Assembly (NCBI GenBank): GCA_030681365.1 | Contig: JAUXWH010000223.1 | Location: forward strand, 1-64,000 | DNA: 64,000 nt | Reading direction: 5' to 3' | Source of the DNA: Bradyrhizobium sp. | GTDB lineage: Bacteria; Pseudomonadota; Alphaproteobacteria; Rhizobiales; Xanthobacteraceae | Translations under genes and position numbers: made by a program | Part shown: positions 56,872 through 64,000 of the stretch, piece by piece | Numbering within the stretch: the stretch's first letter is position 1 | How the letters are laid out: every line of letters begins with the position of its first letter | The notes under the pieces: generated by a model | Told to the model about the DNA's origin: nothing | Seen by the model: the letters and a program-made list of their open reading frames with translations, nothing else | The model's database searches: none

Positions 56872-58296
56872 ATGGTTCGCTATTTGGGATTTCGCTACTG
56901 CTCTGTTCTGGGCGCCGCCGCGGCATTGGCTATTGCCAGCCCGGCCGCCGCGCAGACCACGGTAACGATCGGGATCGGTACCCAGGATACCACCACCAAC
57001 ACCGCCACCACGGGCGTCATCATCCGCCAGCTCAAACTGCTGGAAAAGTATCTGCCCAGGGACGGCAAATACGCCAACATCAAGTTCGAATTCGAGTGGC
57101 AGAACTTTACTTCCGGCCCGCCCGTCACCAACGGCATGATGGCGAACAAGCTGCAGTTCGGCGCGATGGGCGATTATCCGCTGGTGGTGAACGGGTTCAC
57201 ATTCGAGAGCAATCCGGAAAGCAAGAGCCGCCTGATCGCGGTCGCAGCCTATAGTCTCGAAGGCTCCGGCAACGGCATGGTCGTGCACAAGGACTCGCCC
57301 TACTACGAACTCTCCGACCTCAAGGGCAAGCTGGTCAGCGTCCCCTTCGGCTCCGCCGCCCACGGCATGGTCCTGAAGGCGATGCAGGACCGGAACTGGC
57401 CGGCCAACTACTTCCAGCTCGTCAGCCAGAGCCCGGAGGTCGGGTCGACCAACCTGCAGGAAAAGAAGATCGACGCCCACGCCGACTTCGTGCCGTTCGC
57501 CGAACTGCTGCCGTTCCGCGGCTTCGCGCGCAAGATCTTCGACGGCGTCGAAACCAACCTGCCGACCTGGCATGGCGTCGTGGTCCGCACCGACTTCGCC
57601 GAGAAATATCCGGAAGTGGTGGTCGCCTATATCAAGGCGATCATCGCCGCCAACGCCTGGCTGCGCGCCGATCCGAAGCTTGCCGCCGAGAAGATCCAGG
57701 AATGGACCGGCATCAACAAGGAAGTGGTGTACATCTTCCTCGGTCCCGGCGGCAACATGACCACCGACCCCACCATCAAGAAGCCGCTGATCGACGCCGC
57801 GGCGGTCGACGTCAAGGTGCTGCAGAATCTCGGCCGCATGAAGGAGTTCGATCCGACGAAATGGGTCGACGACAGCTACATCCGCAAGGCCTATGCCGAG
57901 TTGAAGCTGGACTATGATGCCGAACTCAAGAGCACCAAAAACTACGAAGTCTCCGGCGAGGACAAGTTCTGCAAGAAGCCGATCGGCGATCCGCGCAAGG
58001 CCGGCGAGGTCTGGGTCGATGGCGAAGGCATCTCGCCCTACAGCAGTCCCGCCTGCACGCTTGGCGCCTATGCCGACATCAAGGCCAAGGGCAAGAAGAT
58101 CAACGTCGCCTATGTCTTCGACACCGCACGCGGCATCAAGCTGTTCGCCGACCAGGCCTTCTTCGCGGTGGCCGCCGACAAGAGCGAGATCGCGCCGTTC
58201 CTGCTGAAGAAGGACGCCGAAGCCCACGCGACCAAGATCAAGGGCAAGGTCCTCGGCTTCGAGGACGCACTCAAGACGGTCGTTAGCGGAGGTTGA
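56872..58296 (+). CDS. NrtA/SsuA-like ABC transporter substrate-binding protein
   Basis: Signal peptide; TVTIGIGTQDTTTNTATTGVIIRQLKLLEKYLPRDGKYANIKFEFEWQNFTSGPPVTNGMMANKLQFGAMGDYPLVV. Confidence 0.88.
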   Translation: MVRYLGFRYCSVLGAAAALAIASPAAAQTTVTIGIGTQDTTTNTATTGVIIRQLKLLEKYLPRDGKYANIKFEFEWQNFTSGPPVTNGMMANKLQFGAMGDYPLVVNGFTFESNPESKSRLIAVAAYSLEGSGNGMVVHKDSPYYELSDLKGKLVSVPFGSAAHGMVLKAMQDRNWPANYFQLVSQSPEVGSTNLQEKKIDAHADFVPFAELLPFRGFARKIFDGVETNLPTWHGVVVRTDFAEKYPEVVVAYIKAIIAANAWLRADPKLAAEKIQEWTGINKEVVYIFLGPGGNMTTDPTIKKPLIDAAAVDVKVLQNLGRMKEFDPTKWVDDSYIRKAYAELKLDYDAELKSTKNYEVSGEDKFCKKPIGDPRKAGEVWVDGEGISPYSSPACTLGAYADIKAKGKKINVAYVFDTARGIKLFADQAFFAVAADKSEIAPFLLKKDAEAHATKIKGKVLGFEDALKTVVSGG

Positions 58297-59210
58297 ACGT
58301 GGAGAGCATCGCCTTGCGACGCGAACAGCAAACTGCGGCCGAGCCGGCGACCGGCGCTGAACCGTCCTACGCCCCGACGGTTCAGTCGCAGGGCGGCGCG
58401 CCGCCGCAGTTCGCGCTCTATCTCAGGCGCTGGCTGGCGCTGAACCGCAGCGGGCTGCGCGCCGTGCTGATCGGCGCCATCTCGCTGGCGCTGTTCCTGC
58501 TGGCCTGGCATCTGCTGACGGAGTATCGCGTCGTCTTCTTCGTCCGCTTCACCAACGTGCCGTCGCCTTCGGCGGTCTACGAAAGCCTGACGCGGGCGAT
58601 GCATGATTCGACGTTCTTCATGCATGTGATCCTGAGCTGCCGTCGCATCCTGTTCGGCTTTTCGCTGGCCGCCCTGATCGCGGTTCCGCTCGGGCTGGTG
58701 ATGGGTCGATTCAGGCTCGCTCACGAGATCCTGTTTCCTATCACGGAAGTGCTGCGCCCGATCCCTGCCATCGCCTGGGTGCCGATGGCCATCATGTTGT
58801 GGCCGACCAACGAGCAGAGCATCATCTACATCACGTTTCTTGGATCGTTCTTTCCGATCCTCGTCAACACGCTGCACGGGATGTCCCTGGTCGACCCGGT
58901 GCTGGTGCGTGCCGCCCAGTGTCTCGGCGCCCGCGAGATGTCGATCTTTCGCGAGGTCTACTTCCCGGCCTCCCTGCCGCACATCTTCACCGGCCTGACG
59001 GTCGGCATGGGCGTCGCCTGGGTATCGCTGATCGCCGCCGAGATGATCTCCGGCCAGTTCGGTATCGGCTACTTTACCTGGGAGGCCTACTCGCTGGTCC
59101 AGTACGCCGATATCGCGCTCGGAATGATCTGCATCGGCGTGCTCGGCCTCGGATCGAGTGCGTTGATCCGGGGATTTGGCCGCCTCGTCATGCCCTGGAG
59201 CCGAACATGA
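58293..59210 (+). CDS. ABC transporter permease (SsuC/TauC-like)
   Basis: ITEVLRPIPAIAWVPMAIMLWPTNEQSIIYITFLGSFFPILVNTLHG; AAQCLGAREMSIFREVYFPASLPHIFTGLTVGMGVAW. Confidence 0.9.
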   Translation: MNVESIALRREQQTAAEPATGAEPSYAPTVQSQGGAPPQFALYLRRWLALNRSGLRAVLIGAISLALFLLAWHLLTEYRVVFFVRFTNVPSPSAVYESLTRAMHDSTFFMHVILSCRRILFGFSLAALIAVPLGLVMGRFRLAHEILFPITEVLRPIPAIAWVPMAIMLWPTNEQSIIYITFLGSFFPILVNTLHGMSLVDPVLVRAAQCLGAREMSIFREVYFPASLPHIFTGLTVGMGVAWVSLIAAEMISGQFGIGYFTWEAYSLVQYADIALGMICIGVLGLGSSALIRGFGRLVMPWSRT

Positions 59211-60082
59211 GCGTCATGACTCCCGATCCGCCTTCGAAGGGCCGCATCGACGTCGACAATTTCGCCCTGAGCTACGACACGCTCGAGGGTCCAGTCGAGG
59301 CGGTTTGCAACGCCTCGATCCACGTCAATCCCGGAGAGTTCGTCTCGATCGTCGGGCCGTCCGGCTGCGGGAAATCAACCCTGCTCAACGCGGTCGCGGG
59401 CTTTCTCAAGCCTACCAAAGGCGGCGTCACCGTCGATGGCGAAGCCGTCGATGGACCCGGCGCCGATCGCGGCATGGTGTTCCAGCAATACTCGCTGTTT
59501 CCCTGGAAGACGGTGAAGGGCAACGTCGAATTCGGCCTGAAGATGAAGCACCTCGACAAGTCCAGCCGCGACCGCGCCGCGCGCACGCTGCTGGGGCTGG
59601 CCGGCCTGACCGCCTTCGAGAACAAGTATCCGGACAGCCTGTCCGGCGGCATGAAACAGCGCGTCGGCATCGTTCGGGCGCTGGCCACCGGCCCCAAGGT
59701 GCTGCTGCTCGACGAACCCTTCGGCGCGCTCGATGCCCAGACCCGGGTCATCATGCAGCAAATCCTCACCAACATGTGGCAGCGGCTGAAGATCTCGGTG
59801 CTGTTCGTCACCCACGATATCGACGAAGCCATCTTCCTGTCCGACCGCGTCTATTGCATGACCGCGCGTCCCGGCGCCATCAAGGCCGAGATCACCATCC
59901 CGCTGGAACGGCCCCGGCACCAGTCGATGATGATGTCATCGGAATTTCTCGGGCTGCGCCGCGGACTGATGTCCTTGATCCGGGAGGAAAGCATCAAGGC
60001 GATGGGCGGCGAGCTGAACGACCTGGCGCTCGACGGCCTGAGCATCGACCTGCACGGACAATCGCTCGCCGACGTGCTTTGA
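59207..60082 (+). CDS. ABC transporter ATP-binding protein (SsuB/TauB-like)
   Basis: MSVMTPDPPSKGRIDVDNFALSY...; GPSGCGKST, LSGGMKQRVGIVRAL, LLLDEPFGALD; ATGA overlap with the permease. Confidence 0.92.
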   Translation: MSVMTPDPPSKGRIDVDNFALSYDTLEGPVEAVCNASIHVNPGEFVSIVGPSGCGKSTLLNAVAGFLKPTKGGVTVDGEAVDGPGADRGMVFQQYSLFPWKTVKGNVEFGLKMKHLDKSSRDRAARTLLGLAGLTAFENKYPDSLSGGMKQRVGIVRALATGPKVLLLDEPFGALDAQTRVIMQQILTNMWQRLKISVLFVTHDIDEAIFLSDRVYCMTARPGAIKAEITIPLERPRHQSMMMSSEFLGLRRGLMSLIREESIKAMGGELNDLALDGLSIDLHGQSLADVL

Positions 60083-60122
60083 CCGGTTTCGTCGATCCGG
60101 GCACAGCGGGCTTGGGGGTAGG

Positions 60123-61133
60123 TCAGGCCCGCTTTCCCTTGCCTCTGACCGAGGTCAGAAGCGCCTTGTCGAGTTCGATGCGTTTCTCGAGAAATGCCGT
60201 CACGGCCTTGATGCGCGCGATGTGCAGCAGGTCTTCGTGCACGGAAAGCCAGATGTCTCGCATGGAGAACAGCTCCGGCATCACCGGCCGCAGGTCCCTA
60301 TCGTTCGCCGCGACATAGGACGGCAGCATGGCGATACCCTGCCCGCCCGCGACCGCGATGTACTGCGCGACCAGGCTGGTGCTGCGAAAGACGGTGTGCG
60401 TGGGGCGCAGGATGTCGGAGAGCCAGCGGTTCTCCTTGCTGTAGATATGATCCTCGATGAAATCGATGAAGGCGTGGTTCTCGAGTTCCTTCAGCGTCTT
60501 CGGACAGGGACGGTCGTCGAAATAGGTGCTCGAGCTGTAGAGCGATATCTTGAACTCGCCGAGTTTCTTGACCGACAACCGTTTGCCCTGCGGCCGGAAA
60601 AAGCTGACGAAGATGTCCGCCTCGCGCCGGCTGAGGTCGAGCAGCCGCGTATCCGTGATCAGTTCGATCTGGATCGACGGATAGATCTTGTTGAAATCGC
60701 CGATGCATTTGGTGAGGTAGAAGCTTCCGATCCCCTCCATCGCGGCGATGCGCACCGCGCCGCCGGCATCCGCCTGCTCGATCCCGATGGCTTCCACCAT
60801 GGAGTTGGCCTGGCTCTCCATGCCCTCGGCATATTGCAGCAGGCGCAGCCCGATTTCGGTCAGGGCGAAGCCGGATTTGCTGCGCTTGAACAGCGTGGAA
60901 TTCAGGCTGCGTTCCAGTTCACGGATCCGCCGGCTCACGGTGGTATGATCGACCTTGAGCTTCTCGGCGGCGCGAACGAGGTTGCGCTGACGCGCCACTT
61001 CAAGGAAGTAGACGACGTCGTTCCAGTCGTAGCGGAGCTTGCGCTGTGGCTTGGCCACTCCCTTGACGATCCTTCGCGGCTGCCGGCGGCTCAAGCCGCC
61101 GGCTTTCGAATCGCGATCGAGCAGCACTCCCAT
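60123..61133 (-). CDS. LysR-family transcriptional regulator
   Basis: DVVYFLEVARQRNLVRAAEKLKVDHTTVSRRIRELERSLNSTLFKRSKSGFALTEIG. Confidence 0.9.
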   Translation of the reverse strand: MGVLLDRDSKAGGLSRRQPRRIVKGVAKPQRKLRYDWNDVVYFLEVARQRNLVRAAEKLKVDHTTVSRRIRELERSLNSTLFKRSKSGFALTEIGLRLLQYAEGMESQANSMVEAIGIEQADAGGAVRIAAMEGIGSFYLTKCIGDFNKIYPSIQIELITDTRLLDLSRREADIFVSFFRPQGKRLSVKKLGEFKISLYSSSTYFDDRPCPKTLKELENHAFIDFIEDHIYSKENRWLSDILRPTHTVFRSTSLVAQYIAVAGGQGIAMLPSYVAANDRDLRPVMPELFSMRDIWLSVHEDLLHIARIKAVTAFLEKRIELDKALLTSVRGKGKRA

Positions 61134-61144
61134 TTCGGGTTCGG

Positions 61145-62824
61145 CTAGGCCGCGACGATCGGAGCGTATGTCTCAACCAGCCGGTTTGCAAACATGTCGA
61201 CCTTCGGAATCATCAGCTTCTGGCGGCAGACCGCCAGATCGATGTGCTTGGGCATCACAGCCCCGAGTTTCAGCACCCGCGGCGCCGCGACGTTGATATC
61301 CCATTGCGGGAAGCCGTTCGGCGGAATGACGACGCTGCCGCCCGGATAGGGGCAGTCGGTGCGGTTGGCCAGCACGACCGCTACCCGGTTGTCCTCGGCG
61401 CGCGGCACCGCCAGTAACTCGCGTTCGAACGGCTCGCGCAGCGCGGCGGGCCACAGGATGATGTCGGCGCCGCCGATGGCGAGACAGCGCGAGGTTTCCG
61501 GAAACACCGCGTCATAGCCCGACATCACGCCGATGCGGCCGAACGGGGTGTCGAACACCGGGTAGTCGAAGCCGGCGACCGCCCATTTTCGTTCCTCCGC
61601 GGTCAGATGGGTCTTGCGATAGCGGCCGATCTCCTTGCCGTCCGGCCCGACCAGCACCGTCGTGACATAGAGCCCGGCCGCCGCCCGTTCGACAACAGGG
61701 GCGGCGATCAGGCAGCCATACTTCGCCGCGATGGCCGCGATGGCGGACAGGTTCGACGCGGACTGATCGGCAAGCGCGGCCGCTTCCTTGGCGTTGAGGA
61801 TGCACTCCGGAAAGAACGCATATTCCGGCAGCACCAGAACCTTCACGCCCAGCTTTGCCGTATGGTCGACCATGGCGAGCACATCGGCGAGATCGGTCTC
61901 ACCGGTGACGTGCATCTGCACGGCCGCGACCTTGGTCACGGATTTCGACGGGATCAGCGGCTTGTCGGCGACACCGAATACCGGCGTCTTCTCATAGGGC
62001 AGCGCCATGATCCCGTAGGTTTCCGGCCGGCGGTCGGCGATCTTGTCGTTGGCGGCATAGATCGACTTGTCGGCGGCGGCGTCGAGATCGATGTCGGCGA
62101 TCGACATGCCATGGGTGTCGTAGGGCACCTTCGACAGCACCCTGCCCTTCGGGTCGACGATCATGCTGCCGCCCGGATAATAGATCGAGCGCTCATAGCC
62201 GGCCTTGGTAGCGGCGACCAGCCACACGCCGTTCTCGTAAGCACGCGCCGGGCCCCACATGTCGGCCTGATCCATCGCGAAGAAATTCGCCATGTCGACG
62301 ATCACCTCGGCGCCCTGCATCGCCATGGCGCGGAAGATTTCCGGAATCCGGCCGTCGAAACAGATCAGCAGACCGATGCGGCCGAGATCGGTGTCGACCA
62401 CAGGGCATCCGCGTTCGCCGAAGCTGAACCAGTTCTGGTCGTGGGTGGCCAGGAACTGTTTGTGATAGTGGCAGGCGAGTTTTCCGCTGCGGTCGAACAT
62501 GATCCCGCTGTTGAAGATCTTCTCCCTGGCCGGATCCCATTCGGTGATGCCGCTGGCGATATAGACGCCGTGCTTGCGGCTCAATTCCGAAAGCGCGGTG
62601 ACGAACGGCCCGTCGGTCACGGTTTCCGCGAGTTCACGGCAATGGTCAGCCGAATCGAACAGGTAGCCGGTATCCATGCATTCCGGGAACACGATCAGCT
62701 CGGCGCCCTGCCGCACAGCGGCCTCGACGTAGTGCGTGGCCAGCTCGATGTTGTAGTCGAAATCTCCAAGCCGGGCGAGTGTCTGCACCGCGGCGGCGCG
62801 AAAACGGCGCTTCGTCATATCCAT
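61145..62824 (-). CDS. tandem two-domain carbon-nitrogen hydrolase (nitrilase superfamily)
   Basis: Domain 1: PECMDTGY / YHKQFLA / GLLICFDGRIPE (Glu-Lys-Cys). Domain 2: PEYAFFPE / YRKTHLT / GVMSGYDAVFPE (Cys position is Gly). Confidence 0.9.
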   Translation of the reverse strand: MDMTKRRFRAAAVQTLARLGDFDYNIELATHYVEAAVRQGAELIVFPECMDTGYLFDSADHCRELAETVTDGPFVTALSELSRKHGVYIASGITEWDPAREKIFNSGIMFDRSGKLACHYHKQFLATHDQNWFSFGERGCPVVDTDLGRIGLLICFDGRIPEIFRAMAMQGAEVIVDMANFFAMDQADMWGPARAYENGVWLVAATKAGYERSIYYPGGSMIVDPKGRVLSKVPYDTHGMSIADIDLDAAADKSIYAANDKIADRRPETYGIMALPYEKTPVFGVADKPLIPSKSVTKVAAVQMHVTGETDLADVLAMVDHTAKLGVKVLVLPEYAFFPECILNAKEAAALADQSASNLSAIAAIAAKYGCLIAAPVVERAAAGLYVTTVLVGPDGKEIGRYRKTHLTAEERKWAVAGFDYPVFDTPFGRIGVMSGYDAVFPETSRCLAIGGADIILWPAALREPFERELLAVPRAEDNRVAVVLANRTDCPYPGGSVVIPPNGFPQWDINVAAPRVLKLGAVMPKHIDLAVCRQKLMIPKVDMFANRLVETYAPIVAA

Positions 62825-62898
62825 CTCCAGTTATCGGTTATTGCTGTGTTACATCCACGCCGTCGAAACGCGACGGCATTCAGTTGCGTCGCGGGGCG

Positions 62899-63738
62899 TC
62901 ACTTCTTGACCTCCTGCCAGAAGCGATCGAGGCAATGGCGCTTGAGCGCCATGAAGCGGTCCCCGGTGGTGACTTCGAGATTGCGTGGCCAGGGCAGGTC
63001 GATGTCGACGATCTCTGCGACCTTGGTTGGCCGTCGCGTCAGCAGCACCACCTTGTCGGCCAGTTCGATCGCTTCATCGAGATCGTGCGAAACCAGCAGC
63101 ATGGTGGTCTTCGTCTTCATGAAGATCTTCTGCAGCTGTTCGCGCATGAACATCGTCATTTCGTAGTCGAGCGCCGAGAACGGCTCGTCCAGGAACAAGA
63201 CCTCGGGCTCCGTTACCAGCGCACGCAGGATCGAAACCGCCTGCTGCTGACCCCCCGACAGTGTATAGGGATAGGCGTCGAGATCGATGCGTATCTCGAA
63301 ATCGGCGAGCAGCTTTTCCACGCGGTCGCGGCGCTCCTTGCGGGGGATGCCCATGACCTTCAGTGGATAATGGATATTGTCGATCGCCTTCAACCAGGGG
63401 AACAATGCCTCGCGGTAGTTCTGGAAGACGTAGGAAATCCGCGTCTCGCTGATCCGCTGGCCATCGTAAAGGACTTCGCCGGCGTCCATCGGCATCAGGC
63501 CGGAGACCAGATTGATCAACGTGCTCTTGCCGCATCCGTTTGGCCCGAAGATCGAAATGAACTGCCCAAGCGGCAGGTCGACGGCGAAGTCGTCATAGAC
63601 CACGGCGTCGTTGAAGGTCTTGCGCAGGCCGCGGATGGTCATCAGGGCCTGCCGCTTCGCCTTCGGCGCGGCCGCCTGCGACGCCTCTCCCGCGCCAGCC
63701 TGCATGGGCCTGATCGGCGCGACGTTGCTTTTGACCAT
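62899..63738 (-). CDS. ABC transporter ATP-binding protein (NitT/TauT-type)
   Basis: FGPNGCGKSTLINLVSGLMP; LSGGQQQAVSILRALV; LFLDEPFSALD. Confidence 0.9.
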   Translation of the reverse strand: MVKSNVAPIRPMQAGAGEASQAAAPKAKRQALMTIRGLRKTFNDAVVYDDFAVDLPLGQFISIFGPNGCGKSTLINLVSGLMPMDAGEVLYDGQRISETRISYVFQNYREALFPWLKAIDNIHYPLKVMGIPRKERRDRVEKLLADFEIRIDLDAYPYTLSGGQQQAVSILRALVTEPEVLFLDEPFSALDYEMTMFMREQLQKIFMKTKTTMLLVSHDLDEAIELADKVVLLTRRPTKVAEIVDIDLPWPRNLEVTTGDRFMALKRHCLDRFWQEVKK

Positions 63739-63740
63739 CT

Positions 63741-64000
63741 TCAGGTTCCGAGCTCGGCCTTGGTCAGCAGCTTGTCGCGCACGTTCAGCGGCCCGGCCAG
63801 CACGCCCTCCTTGATGAAGATGTCGACCAGCGCCTGATACGACTTGATATCGGTATCGTTGAGATCCTTGAACCCGCGCAGATAAGGCTCGGCCAGCAAT
63901 TCGAGCTGATCCGGCTTGATCGGCGTGTATTTCGGAATCGCGGCCTTGTACTTGGCGAAGTCCGCGTTGACGAGGTCGGTTGCCTGATCGATCACCGCAA
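63741..64000 (-). CDS. ABC transporter substrate-binding protein, C-terminal part (continues beyond window)
   Basis: ...LELLAEPYLRGFKDLNDTDIKSYQALVDIFIKEGVLAGPLNVRDKLLTKAELGT; directly upstream of the ATPase gene. Confidence 0.7.
   Translation of the reverse strand, partial: AVIDQATDLVNADFAKYKAAIPKYTPIKPDQLELLAEPYLRGFKDLNDTDIKSYQALVDIFIKEGVLAGPLNVRDKLLTKAELGT

Noticed and set aside
56761-58227. 488-aa minus-strand ORF
   Set aside because: Antisense to the substrate-binding protein gene; no domain signature
1-64000. CRISPR array, prophage, integron or IS element
   Set aside because: No regularly spaced direct repeats, no transposase, integrase or phage structural proteins among the ORFs; repeats found are single-copy palindromic units

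Overview
GC-rich alphaproteobacterial chromosomal DNA with a Bradyrhizobium/Rhodopseudomonas-like gene repertoire (taxonomy is inference). I saw no rRNA, convincing tRNA, CRISPR array, prophage or IS element. The left part carries ordinary accessory functions: an EmrAB/TetR efflux module with a near-perfect operator palindrome, two GGDEF-EAL proteins, an ScsC/ScsB-like thiol-redox plus L,D-transpeptidase operon, a molybdenum hydroxylase (fused FeS-Mo subunit plus separate FAD subunit), an HD-GYP gene apparently split by an in-frame amber codon, and an orphan RND adaptor. The middle (about 34.5-41.6 kb) holds PhoD, phosphatidylserine decarboxylase, a class-III aminotransferase, an Mpo1/DUF962-like membrane protein, a PmtA-like methyltransferase and a GT4 glycosyltransferase, with two Pho-box-like direct repeats. 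The most interesting segment is about 46-60 kb. It has an AprA-like flavoprotein, an AprB-like ferredoxin, a HEAT-repeat protein, a ferredoxin-NADP reductase, a DUF971 protein, two paralogous Crp/Fnr regulators and two NitT/TauT-type ABC transporters. Five intergenic copies of a shared motif (consensus about GRCAACTAATTGC) sit upstream of its transcription units, which suggests an undescribed regulon and iron-sulfur redox/transport system. It is followed by an operon encoding a tandem nitrilase whose second domain lacks the catalytic Cys. Three families of dispersed palindromic repeats are also present.
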